Shown here: piece after piece, positions 1 through 6,330 of the stretch
Layout: every line of letters starts with the position of its first letter
Position numbering within the stretch: the first letter of the stretch is position 1
DNA from: CAZTYW01 sp964617695
GTDB taxonomy: Bacteria; Chloroflexota; Dehalococcoidia; UBA2247; RBG-13-53-26
Length of the DNA stretch: 10,590 bases
NCBI GenBank assembly: GCA_964617695.1
Contig: CAZTYW010000071.1
Span: 1-10,590, forward strand
Direction: 5' to 3'
Position numbers and translations under genes: made by a program
The notes under the pieces: model-generated
What the model was told of the DNA's origin: nothing
The model's database searches: none
What the model saw: only the letters and a program-made list of their open reading frames with translations

Positions 1-1
1 G

Positions 2-112
2 AGTCCTCGTGTTGTGCTTTCGCTGAGGACAGGCGTTTTCAGGGAGTTTGCGTTTTCGACCAACAATCCACAGGAAGTGATCAGGTTGGTGAAGGAGCGG
101 ATAACACGATAA
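2..112 (+). CDS. C-terminal end of an unidentified upstream protein (partial)
   Basis: The frame starting at base 2 is open from the window edge to a TAA at 110-112 and encodes 36 residues. The last part reads FREFAFSTNNPQEVIRLVKE and then ends in RITR, which has the look of a real protein end: a beta strand followed by an amphipathic helix. The pattern of an aromatic strand, then a short N-N-P-x-E turn, then a helix resembles the end of bacterial PH-like (DUF304-type) domains, but 36 residues are too few to be sure. The start lies outside the window. The gap of 163 bases to the next gene leaves room for a promoter, so it need not belong to the following operon. Confidence 0.45.
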   Translation, partial: SPRVVLSLRTGVFREFAFSTNNPQEVIRLVKERITR

Positions 113-275
113 TACCAATGCCCGCTTGTGGGCCATCCTCCTTGATCGGCTGGAGCGCCTGCTACCACCTTCCGGATTACTCTTCTTCGATCGAGGGTGC
201 TAGAATACAGTGCCGAGAGATAGCAAATCCAGTCTCTTCCGGCAGCCACTCAGGTATGGGAGGCGGCATTGACCA

Positions 276-1421
276 ATGACTGCATTTGAAGAATTGACCT
301 CTCTGGCCACCTACCCGGTCGGCCCGGCCGTTGATCAGTGGAAAAGAGAAGGCAAGAAGATCGTCGGCTTCCTGTGCGGCTACGTGCCCGAGGAAATCCT
401 GTACGCGGCCGACATACTCCCTTACAGGCTCAGGGCCCCTGGCTGCGCCGAGACCACAGCCGCCAGCACGTACATGAGCCACCTGAACTGCAGCTTTGTC
501 CGCGCCTGCTTCCAGTTTGCGCTGGAAGGCAAGTACGATTTCCTCGACGGCCTGGTCCTCACCAATAGCTGTGACCACATCAGGCGCCTGTATGACCTGT
601 TCCGCGAGACGGCCAACTACCCCCTCATACACCTCATCAGCATTCCTCACAAGACCAGCGACGAGTCGATTGGCTGGTACCGGGACGAGATCGTCAGGTT
701 CAAGGAAAGCGTAGAGAAGTCCTTCCAGGTGGAAATAACTCCGGCCGGCCTGAGCCACGCCATTGGCGTTTACAACCAGACCAGGAGCCTGCTGAGAAGA
801 CTGTACGAACTCCGTCAAAGCGACAGCCCACCGCTCACGGGAGCAGAGAGCCTGAGCATTGTCCTGGCAGGTATGACGACTCCCAAGCACCAGTACAACC
901 AACTGCTGGAAACACTGCTTGAAGAGCTGAGCCAGAGGCCGGGAATCTCCGGCTACAGGGCCAGGCTGATGATCGCAGGCAGCGGCGGGTGCGACGATCC
1001 AGCCTACTGCCAGGTAATGGAGGAGCTCGGTGGGCTGGTCGTCACCGACTCCGTTTGCTTCGGAGGAAGGTACTTCTGGGAGCCGGTGGAGGCCGCCGAT
1101 GACCTGTTTCTCGGTCTGGCCAGGTCGTATCTCAACCGGCCATCCTGCGCCAAGATGACCGATAGGGTGGCACAGAGGGTCGATTTCGTGAGGCAAATGG
1201 TGGAGAAGTTCAACGTTGACGGCGTTGTCTTCCACAGGCTCAGATACTGTGACCTCTGGGGAGGTCAGCTCCTCTACCTAAGGGACAGGCTGAGAGAATC
1301 AGACGTACCTCTACTGGAGCTGGAACGCGAATACACGCTGGGCGGCACCACGGCACAGATCAGGACGAGGGCCCAGGCATTTCTGGAGAGGCTAGAGGGG
1401 CGTAGACATGGAACAGACTAG
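276..1421 (+). CDS. 2-hydroxyacyl-CoA dehydratase / benzoyl-CoA reductase-type subunit (HGD-D family), first subunit
   Basis: This 381-residue protein belongs to the HGD-D family, whose members are the two iron-sulfur subunits of (R)-2-hydroxyacyl-CoA dehydratases and of ATP-dependent benzoyl-CoA reductases. Visible signatures are GYVPEE (35-40), a cysteine-rich stretch NCSFVRAC (71-78), NSCD (97-100), and the C-terminal block YCDLWGGQ (324-331) followed by QIRTRAQAF (361-369). Cys72, Cys99 and Cys325 have the spacing expected for the three cysteine ligands of a [4Fe-4S] cluster; that assignment is by family analogy. The length is normal for the family. The ATG is preceded by GGGAGG (258-263), twelve bases upstream. 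The gene overlaps the next subunit by 14 bases, so translation is probably coupled and the two proteins form a heterodimer. The substrate cannot be read from the sequence; dehydratase and ring reductase are both possible. Confidence 0.9.
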   Translation: MTAFEELTSLATYPVGPAVDQWKREGKKIVGFLCGYVPEEILYAADILPYRLRAPGCAETTAASTYMSHLNCSFVRACFQFALEGKYDFLDGLVLTNSCDHIRRLYDLFRETANYPLIHLISIPHKTSDESIGWYRDEIVRFKESVEKSFQVEITPAGLSHAIGVYNQTRSLLRRLYELRQSDSPPLTGAESLSIVLAGMTTPKHQYNQLLETLLEELSQRPGISGYRARLMIAGSGGCDDPAYCQVMEELGGLVVTDSVCFGGRYFWEPVEAADDLFLGLARSYLNRPSCAKMTDRVAQRVDFVRQMVEKFNVDGVVFHRLRYCDLWGGQLLYLRDRLRESDVPLLELEREYTLGGTTAQIRTRAQAFLERLEGRRHGTD

Positions 1422-2673
1422 CGGCATGCTCACGGAAATATCGGATACCGTTAGCTTTATAAGGGACAGCATGGTGGGCAGGTACGGAGACAGACACCCC
1501 GAGTGGGCGTGGGTATATCAGTTGCTGGCAGACTACTACGAGCGGGTATCCAGAGCGAAGGAAACAGGGCAGCCGCTGGCCTGGATCAATTTTGGGGTCG
1601 CTCCAGAGCTGTTCTGGGCGATGGATATACTCCCGGTCGTCATAGATGTCGTGACCGGGCTGACTGCCCCGACCCCGAAGGCCATCAAGTATATAGACAT
1701 AGCTGAGGAGCGCATTCCGGACCATGTTTGTTCGAACAACAAGGTCCTCATCGGGGCTGCTCTGGCCGGCGACATACCGCTCCCCGATATCCTGGTGCAT
1801 CCTTCGCATCCCTGTGACTCCAATCTGGCAACATACCCGGTGATGGCCGAATACTTTGGCTTCCCCTATTTCTGTATCGACATGCCCTACTTCAGGAGCG
1901 AGCCAGGTTTCCAGTATGTGGCTGGCGAACTTGGGAAACTGGTCTCGATGCTGCAGGACATCAGCGGGCGAAGACTGGGCATCGACAGGCTCCGGCAAGC
2001 AATGGAATACTCGAACCTGGCCCACGATTACATCCTCAAGATCAGCGAATTGCGGCAGGCCGTTCCCTGTCCTTACTCCAGCCTGGAAACGATTTCGGAG
2101 TACGGGGCAGTATTGAGCCTGGCCGGAACGCCTCAACTGGTCGACTACTTCGCCAAAAGATACGAAATGACAAAGGATAGAGTGTCCAGGAGGCAGGGAC
2201 ATCTGGCGGACGAAAAGATCAGGCTGGTCTGGATCTACGGTGCGCCAGCCTTCGACATATCGATCTTCATGTGGTTGGAGAAACAGTACGGGGCCGTATC
2301 TGTAGCCAACATGAACAACAACTTCGTGATGAAACCGGTAGAGGACATCTCGGACTACGGCAGGATACTACGAGGTCTGGCAGAGAAAGTCACGTATTTG
2401 CCGATGACCAGGGAATGCGGTGGCCCGTGGGAGAATTACCTGGATGCCACCATCGACCTGTGCAGGCGCTACAAAGCCGATGCTGCCATATTTGCCGGCC
2501 ACGTGGCCTGCAAGTCCAATTGGGCCGTAATGAAGCTGGTCCAGGACAGAATATACGATGAGCTGGGGATTCACACCCTGATACTGGAAGTCGATCTCTT
2601 CGATCCGAGGGTTGCCTCTTCGGACGACATCAAAGCCAGGTTCGACAAGTTTTTTCAGGTCCATTTTGGCTGA
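1408..2673 (+). CDS. 2-hydroxyacyl-CoA dehydratase / benzoyl-CoA reductase-type subunit (HGD-D family), second subunit
   Basis: This 421-residue protein is a second, diverged HGD-D family member and the likely partner of the gene it overlaps. Recognisable parts are APELFWAMDILPV (65-77), DHVCSN (105-110), SHPCDSN (133-139), and the C-terminal HVACKSNWA (365-373), followed by a helix and LILEVDLFDPR (391-401). Cys108, Cys136 and Cys368 sit 28 and 232 residues apart, closely matching the 27 and 226 seen for Cys72, Cys99 and Cys325 of the first subunit. Each subunit therefore probably carries one [4Fe-4S] cluster. The start ATG lies inside the end of the previous gene, with GAGGGG (1395-1400) seven bases upstream. 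In this family electrons reach the dimer from an ATP-driven activator of the HgdC/BadF type; none is encoded nearby. Substrate unknown. Confidence 0.9.
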   Translation: MEQTSGMLTEISDTVSFIRDSMVGRYGDRHPEWAWVYQLLADYYERVSRAKETGQPLAWINFGVAPELFWAMDILPVVIDVVTGLTAPTPKAIKYIDIAEERIPDHVCSNNKVLIGAALAGDIPLPDILVHPSHPCDSNLATYPVMAEYFGFPYFCIDMPYFRSEPGFQYVAGELGKLVSMLQDISGRRLGIDRLRQAMEYSNLAHDYILKISELRQAVPCPYSSLETISEYGAVLSLAGTPQLVDYFAKRYEMTKDRVSRRQGHLADEKIRLVWIYGAPAFDISIFMWLEKQYGAVSVANMNNNFVMKPVEDISDYGRILRGLAEKVTYLPMTRECGGPWENYLDATIDLCRRYKADAAIFAGHVACKSNWAVMKLVQDRIYDELGIHTLILEVDLFDPRVASSDDIKARFDKFFQVHFG

Positions 2674-2719
2674 GTACCAGGCCCAGACCCCTGGGGCCGA
2701 ACGGAGGTCAGAAGACACC

Positions 2720-3502
2720 GTGCCCAAGAGCGAAGGCCCTGAAAGGGCAATCAAGATAGCCGTCACAGGGAAAGGCGGCAGCGGCAAGACAATGCTGACC
2801 GCCATAATGACGGGTCTCCTGGCCAGAAACGAAGGACTCAGGGTGCTGGCCATCGACGCTGATTCGGCGGTCAACCTGTGCCATGCGCTCGGCGTGACCG
2901 AATACAGGACCGTTGCAGAGATCCGGCGGCAAATAATCGAAGACCCAGGCGCCAGGGCCCAAATGCAACAGGAACATATTCGGGACGTGATGGCGGCCGC
3001 TCTCGTGCCAGGGCAGGGATTCCATCTGCTGGTGATGGGGCGCCCTGAAGGTCCCGGCTGCTACTGCAGCGTCAACGACCTCCTCAGATACGGCATAGAG
3101 CGCCTGTCACACGACTTTGATGTCACCCTGGTCGACTGTGAGGCAGGGCCCGAACAGGTGAACAGAAGGGTCGTGCAGGGCGTGGACGTCCTGCTGATCA
3201 TTACTGATACGTCAGTCAGGGGTGCCCAGGCTGCAGGCTCCATAGTGGAGGTAGTGCAGCGAGACGAAGCACTGCGCCCGGCCCGGACGGGGTTGATCGT
3301 CAACAGGACCAGAGGCGACGATGAACTCATGACCCGGAACGCCAGCAAATGGGGCATCGAGGTCCTCGGCCGTATCCCGGAGGATGACAACGTAAGAGAG
3401 TACGACTCGGTTGGCAAGCCGATGGTCAGTCTTCCAGATGGCTCGCCGAGCGTCAAAGCCATTCGGGAGATACTGCGAAGGGTTGTTCCCTTCCAGCCAT
3501 AG
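2720..3502 (+). CDS. CooC/MinD-type P-loop ATPase with CxC metal-binding motif
   Basis: This 260-residue protein is a deviant Walker A ATPase of the MinD/ParA/CooC group. GKGGSGKT spans 17-24 with the signature lysine at 18, AIDADSAVNL (44-53) is the switch region, and VTLVDCEAG (135-143) is the Walker B strand. Cys114 and Cys116 form a CxC motif in GPGCYCSVND. In carbon monoxide dehydrogenase accessory protein CooC the equivalent CxC binds a metal at the dimer interface and the protein helps insert nickel. I prefer the GTG at 2720: GGAGG (2703-2707) precedes it, it avoids overlap with the previous gene, and the P-loop then starts at a normal distance from the N-terminus. No carbon monoxide dehydrogenase is visible here. 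The position after the two HGD-D genes suggests that it matures, or possibly energises, that enzyme. This role is inferred. Confidence 0.85.
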   Translation: MPKSEGPERAIKIAVTGKGGSGKTMLTAIMTGLLARNEGLRVLAIDADSAVNLCHALGVTEYRTVAEIRRQIIEDPGARAQMQQEHIRDVMAAALVPGQGFHLLVMGRPEGPGCYCSVNDLLRYGIERLSHDFDVTLVDCEAGPEQVNRRVVQGVDVLLIITDTSVRGAQAAGSIVEVVQRDEALRPARTGLIVNRTRGDDELMTRNASKWGIEVLGRIPEDDNVREYDSVGKPMVSLPDGSPSVKAIREILRRVVPFQP

Positions 3503-3568
3503 AGTGGTGGACCTCTTCTCCGATATGACGAGCGTCAGGCCCGAACCGACGCAGGGAGAGAGCCTGAA

Positions 3569-4723
3569 ATGGATTTCGGCCTATCCGAAGACCAGCTGAA
3601 GTTCAGGCAGGAAGTAGCAGATTTCTGCACCAGGACGCGGGGCTACGAACTTGCCGATTTGACACAGGAAACCTTCTTCTCCCCGCAGTACTACCGCGAC
3701 CTGGCTGCCAGGGGCTGGATAGGCCTGCACTGGCCCAGAGAATACGGTGGCCAGGGGCGTAGCTGGATCGACCTGGCCATTTTCAATGAGCAGATGGGGT
3801 ATCACCAGGCACCAATGGGCGATCTGTACTACGGGACTGTCGGCCTTTTCGGGGACTTCTGTTGGGCGCACGGCACCGAGCAGCAGAAAATGGAGTACCT
3901 GCCGAGAATAACCAGGGGTGAGATACGGTTCGCCAGGGCCTACACTGAACCCGAGGCGGGCTACGACCTTGCCTCGATACGGACCTCTGCCAGGGCCGAT
4001 GGCGACGACTACGTCATCACGGGCCATAAGCACTACATCACCGGCGCCAACGTGGCCGACTACCTGTTCCTGATGGCCAGGACCGATCTGGATGCCCCCA
4101 ACGAGAAAGGCATCAGCTTCTTCGTGGTGGACATGAAGACTCCCGGCATCACCGTGTCTCCTATGTGGTCGGTGGCCATGAGGACCAACGAGGTCTTCCT
4201 GGACAATGTCAGAGTGCCCGCACAGAACCTCATCGGTGAGAGGGGCTCCGCCTTCCAGTACATAGACGGTGACCCCCACTTCCGCTACGAGACAAGCCTG
4301 GGCTTTGATCTGGGTAGAACGTGCCGGCTGCTTGACAGGCTCCTCCGCCACGTGACAGGGGAGACCAGACAGGGATTGGCGCAAAGCGCCGAGACACGCC
4401 AGCGTCTGGCCGAAATAGCCGTCGACATCCAGGTGTCACGGTGGATGACCTACCGCGTGGCCTGGATGAGAAGCGAGGGCCTCTCACCGGTCTACGAGAT
4501 ATACGTCCAAAAGTTGTGCCAGGCACAGTTGGAGCAGAGATTGGCCAGAGTTGCAGTCGACATGCTTGGGCTGGGCGGACAGCTCATGATCGGATCGAAG
4601 CACGCTCCTCTGCGGGGCATGATGCCGGTCCACCTGGCAGCCAGCCTGATCAGTTTCCTTCCGGGCAGCCCCGAGATCCTGAGAACCGCCATCGCCCGAA
4701 AGGGATTGGGCTTGCCTGCTTAG
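3569..4723 (+). CDS. Acyl-CoA dehydrogenase family flavoprotein
   Basis: This 384-residue protein has the full acyl-CoA dehydrogenase layout. The N-terminal helical domain begins MDFGLSEDQLKFRQEV and contains GLHWPREYGG (52-61). The middle beta domain has the FAD/substrate signature ARAYTEPEAGYDLASI (122-137) and ITGHKHYITGA (150-160). The C-terminal helical domain has DMLGLGG (331-337) and GSPEILRTAIARKGLGLP (366-383). The family normally oxidises acyl-CoA to enoyl-CoA with FAD, passing electrons to ETF. Both usual places for the catalytic glutamate look substituted: position 365, where MCAD-type enzymes have the Glu of Y-E-G-T, is proline; position 249, where isovaleryl-CoA dehydrogenase has the Glu of D-L-E-R, is glycine. 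It may act only in a heteromer, use another base, or catalyse something different. A GGGAGAG (3554-3560) eight bases upstream supports the start. It lies 66 bases after the ATPase gene. Confidence 0.9.
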   Translation: MDFGLSEDQLKFRQEVADFCTRTRGYELADLTQETFFSPQYYRDLAARGWIGLHWPREYGGQGRSWIDLAIFNEQMGYHQAPMGDLYYGTVGLFGDFCWAHGTEQQKMEYLPRITRGEIRFARAYTEPEAGYDLASIRTSARADGDDYVITGHKHYITGANVADYLFLMARTDLDAPNEKGISFFVVDMKTPGITVSPMWSVAMRTNEVFLDNVRVPAQNLIGERGSAFQYIDGDPHFRYETSLGFDLGRTCRLLDRLLRHVTGETRQGLAQSAETRQRLAEIAVDIQVSRWMTYRVAWMRSEGLSPVYEIYVQKLCQAQLEQRLARVAVDMLGLGGQLMIGSKHAPLRGMMPVHLAASLISFLPGSPEILRTAIARKGLGLPA

Positions 4724-4793
4724 CCACAGCGTGATCTTCTGTGCGTAGAGGCCCTGGCCACATATCCAGCAGGCAGACACAGGAAGGAGACCA

Positions 4794-5225
4794 ATGCGAA
4801 ACATAGAAAGCCTGAGCTTGCAGGAAGCAAAAGCAACCGTGGAGGCGGTCCTGCAGGAGGCGGCGACCCAGCCCGGCCAGCCGGTGGCAATCGCCGTGGT
4901 AGACAGCCGCGGAGATCTCATCAGTTATGCCAGGATGGATGGGGCCAACCAGTTCAACCAACTGATGGCCACCAGAAAGGCCGCCACCGCCGTGCAAATC
5001 GGGATTGACACCTCCCTCCTCGGCCAGTCGCTGCCGGCACTCAACATGAGCATCACTGACTTCGGCAGCACGGAGCTGACGGTGGTACCAGGCGGCATCT
5101 GCATAAGGGCCCCGGGGACCCACTCGGTGATAGGCGGTATTGGCGTCAGCGGCCGGTTGGCACAGGAAGACGAGGCGCTGGCCCGAAAAGGCCTGGATGC
5201 ACTGAAGGATCTCCGGAAGCCGTAG
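4794..5225 (+). CDS. GlcG/HbpS-family (DUF336) small protein
   Basis: This 143-residue protein is a complete single-domain member of the GlcG/HbpS family. Typical elements are PVAIAVVDSRGDLISYARMDGA as two strands at 30-51, a helix with ATRKAATAVQIG (59-70), a beta region ending in VVPGGICI (97-104), and the family hallmark GGIGVSG (114-120) followed by QEDEALARKGL (124-134). Some members bind haem or cobalamin (HbpS, PduO C-terminal domain), and many are encoded beside oxidoreductase or degradation genes without a known role. It has no signal peptide, so it should be cytoplasmic. The start is well defined by AGGAAGGAG (4781-4789) just upstream of the ATG. It follows the acyl-CoA dehydrogenase by 70 bases and is the last gene of the apparent operon. 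Ligand and function here are unknown. Confidence 0.85.
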   Translation: MRNIESLSLQEAKATVEAVLQEAATQPGQPVAIAVVDSRGDLISYARMDGANQFNQLMATRKAATAVQIGIDTSLLGQSLPALNMSITDFGSTELTVVPGGICIRAPGTHSVIGGIGVSGRLAQEDEALARKGLDALKDLRKP

Positions 5226-5262
5226 CCGGCAGATCGCGGGCAGGATGGCCTGAGACTGCCGG
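5226..5262 (+). other. Inverted repeat at the end of the operon, no T-tract
   Basis: Immediately after the stop codon of the GlcG-like gene, CCGGCAG (5226-5232) and CTGCCGG (5256-5262) are perfect 7-base inverted arms. The 23-base interval contains a nested CAGG-ATGG-CCTG hairpin. The RNA could fold into a two-storey stem. It is not followed by a run of T, so it is not a canonical intrinsic terminator. It could protect the 3' end or mark Rho-dependent termination. Confidence 0.35.
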
Positions 5263-5419
5263 GCACGCCCGATCGTCCTCTCCCTTCGGGATGTCTGGCA
5301 GGCAACTGCATAGGTGACTTCAGCCCTCAGCTCGAACCCGCCCATCCCCTTTCACCAGCCATCCACCTGCCCGCTGCTGCAGCCTCCACTTCAGAGATGA
5401 AGCAGGTTGTGCAAAAAAC

Positions 5420-5448
5420 TTGCGCTACGACGGAAGTCAAACTAGCAT
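5420..5448 (+). promoter_or_regulatory. Candidate sigma-70-type promoter for the MarR gene
   Basis: TTGCGC (5420-5425) and TAGCAT (5443-5448) are separated by 17 bases and sit about 113 bases before the MarR start, in the only AT-rich patch of the leader. The match to the consensus is only 3/6 and 4/6, so this is a candidate. The inverted repeat at 5433-5470 overlaps the -10 element, as expected for an autoregulated promoter. Confidence 0.3.
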
Positions 5449-5470
5449 TATTCATAGAGGACTTGACTTC
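5433..5470. promoter_or_regulatory. 8-bp perfect inverted repeat, candidate MarR operator
   Basis: GAAGTCAA (5433-5440) and TTGACTTC (5463-5470) are exact reverse complements separated by 22 bases. The pair spans the candidate -10 element and the presumed transcription start, 91 bases before the coding region of the MarR-type gene. MarR proteins commonly bind palindromes in their own promoter. The 22-base spacer is wider than a usual MarR site, so two dimers or a looped arrangement would be needed. Only the symmetry is seen directly. Confidence 0.4.
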
Positions 5471-5560
5471 TCGGAAGACGCACCGGGGAGCAGCCTCTGC
5501 CGGGGAGACAGCCGGTCAACAGCCCTGCCGACGGCTGGCCATAGAGGAGGAGAACACGAC

Positions 5561-6067
5561 ATGCACGAGTGGAACCTCTCGGACCAATACCTGAACACGT
5601 GGGCCCTGGTGGCACAAGCCTTCGAGGCGGCATACAGGGCTGTAGAGGCAAGACTGGGCGAGCACCAGATTACTCTTTCCCAGTTCCGCATACTTCTGAT
5701 CCTGGATGTGGCTGCTGAGCCTCCAACGCCCGGCCAGATAGCCCGCTACATCTTTCGCGAAGCGCACAGCACCTCAGCATTGATCAGCCGCATGGCAAGG
5801 GCCGGCTACGTCAGGAAGACCAGGTGCAGGGACGACGACAGGAAGGTGGAAGTCAGGATCACTCCAAAGGGCAGGCAACTCCTGCAGCAGTGCAGGCGAG
5901 ATGGGATCGAGTACCCGGTAAGCCTGCTCAGTCGCTGCTTATCCGAGGAGCAACTGGAACAGTTCAACGAGCAGCTAAGGAAGATACGTGACTGCGCTCT
6001 CCAGGACCTCGGTCGGCAATTGGAGCCACCGCCTTCTATCGATAGCCAAGAGCTGGCAATCGTGTAG
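5561..6067 (+). CDS. MarR-family transcriptional regulator
   Basis: This 168-residue protein has the MarR winged helix-turn-helix layout. An N-terminal helix (LNTWALVAQAFEAAYRAVEA, 11-30) is for dimerisation. ITLSQFRILLIL (37-48) precedes the helix-turn-helix at about 56-84 (TPGQIARYIF, then the recognition helix STSALISRMARAGYV). The wing carries the family signature DDDRKVEVRITPKG (91-104), and a long C-terminal helical segment completes the dimer interface. MarR proteins usually repress nearby genes and let go on binding small phenolic or CoA-thioester ligands. I chose the ATG at 5561 because GAGGAGG lies ten bases upstream and the domain begins right after it; the frame is open further upstream, but that stretch is not protein-like. 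Likely targets are its own gene and perhaps the operon before it or the small gene after it; this is inferred from position. Confidence 0.88.
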   Translation: MHEWNLSDQYLNTWALVAQAFEAAYRAVEARLGEHQITLSQFRILLILDVAAEPPTPGQIARYIFREAHSTSALISRMARAGYVRKTRCRDDDRKVEVRITPKGRQLLQQCRRDGIEYPVSLLSRCLSEEQLEQFNEQLRKIRDCALQDLGRQLEPPPSIDSQELAIV

Positions 6068-6181
6068 GCTGAGTTTGGCCTCGAGCCACATCGACCCAGC
6101 CGCAATGACGCGTATCTCTCCCACACCATAAGCGAAACGTAACAATTTCGGTGCCTCCTTGACACCCTTCGCAACCGTTTC

Positions 6182-6208
6182 TTGACCACCCGCGGTTTAT
6201 GCTAGTTT
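6182..6208 (+). promoter_or_regulatory. Candidate promoter for the small alpha/beta-barrel gene
   Basis: TTGACC (6182-6187) is followed 15 bases later by TAGTTT (6203-6208) with an extended -10 TG at 6200-6201. The spacer is short and the -10 match weak, but the extended -10 could compensate. Transcription would begin near 6215, just before the small leader ORF. A second TTGACA lies 23 bases upstream without a -10 partner of its own. Confidence 0.25.
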
Positions 6209-6237
6209 TGTGTTCCGCTTCGACGGGAGGTGGTGGC

Positions 6238-6294
6238 ATGGGCGGACGAGCCATCCTGTTCGCCAGCGGGCCGGCCACGGGCTGGCATTGTTGA
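6238..6294 (+). CDS. Possible 18-codon leader ORF
   Basis: An ATG at 6238, seven bases after a clear GGGAGG (6225-6230), opens an 18-codon frame (MGGRAILFASGPATGWHC) that stops at TGA 6292-6294, 36 bases before the next gene. The ribosome binding site is as good as those of the real genes in this window. The left arm of the adjacent inverted repeat lies inside the last codons of this ORF. It could be a regulatory leader peptide or upstream ORF. There is no run of one amino acid of the kind seen in classical attenuators. It may also be chance. Confidence 0.3.
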   Translation: MGGRAILFASGPATGWHC

Positions 6295-6303
6295 CAGCCC
6301 GTG
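6276..6303 (+). promoter_or_regulatory. 9-bp perfect inverted repeat upstream of the small alpha/beta-barrel gene
   Basis: CACGGGCTG (6276-6284) and CAGCCCGTG (6295-6303) are exact reverse complements with a 10-base interval. In RNA this is a stable GC-rich hairpin ending 13 bases before the AGGAGG ribosome binding site at 6317-6322. There is no T-run after it, so it is not a terminator. It could be an operator for the neighbouring MarR protein or an RNA element that controls translation, possibly together with the 18-codon ORF it overlaps. Confidence 0.4.
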
Positions 6304-6330
6304 AGATTCAGCAGTCAGGAGGATCAAGCC

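Larger units (their letters stand above)
5263..5560. other. Intergenic leader before the MarR gene
   Basis: Together with the hairpin before it, about 335 bases separate the operon from the MarR-type gene. No reading frame here looks like a protein. The first 130 bases or so are C-rich and show nothing clear. The second half holds the candidate promoter and the inverted repeat listed separately, and then a strong ribosome binding site GAGGAGG (5544-5550). Confidence 0.6.

Noticed and set aside
178..206. TAGAAT (201-206) as a -10 box before the first HGD-D gene
   Set aside because: No acceptable -35 hexamer lies 15-19 bases upstream, so a promoter cannot be supported beyond the single hexamer.
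177..1235. 352-codon open frame on the minus strand opposite the first HGD-D gene
   Set aside because: It mirrors a gene with clear family motifs on the other strand, has no ribosome binding site, and its translation has no recognisable domain. High GC makes such shadow frames long.
1360..2202. 280-codon minus-strand frame opposite the second HGD-D gene
   Set aside because: It is a shadow of the well-supported plus-strand gene, without motifs of its own.
2612..2719. Longer N-terminus for the CooC-like ATPase starting at 2612
   Set aside because: It would overlap the previous gene by 62 bases and add a non-conserved stretch. The GTG at 2720 has GGAGG upstream and puts the P-loop at a normal position.
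3581..4384. 267-codon minus-strand frame opposite the acyl-CoA dehydrogenase gene
   Set aside because: The acyl-CoA dehydrogenase signatures are all on the plus strand; this frame has no features.
5420..5560. Longer N-terminus for the MarR protein starting at 5420
   Set aside because: The added 47 residues are not protein-like and would cover the promoter region. GAGGAGG points to the ATG at 5561.
6159..6187. TTGACA at 6159-6164 as a -35 box
   Set aside because: The sequence 16-18 bases downstream is another TTGAC motif, with no -10-like hexamer.
6301..6330. GTG start at 6301 for the small alpha/beta-barrel protein
   Set aside because: The ATG at 6331 has AGGAGG at ideal spacing, and the first strand MRYLVISRP begins exactly there. 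The GTG lies in the right arm of the inverted repeat.
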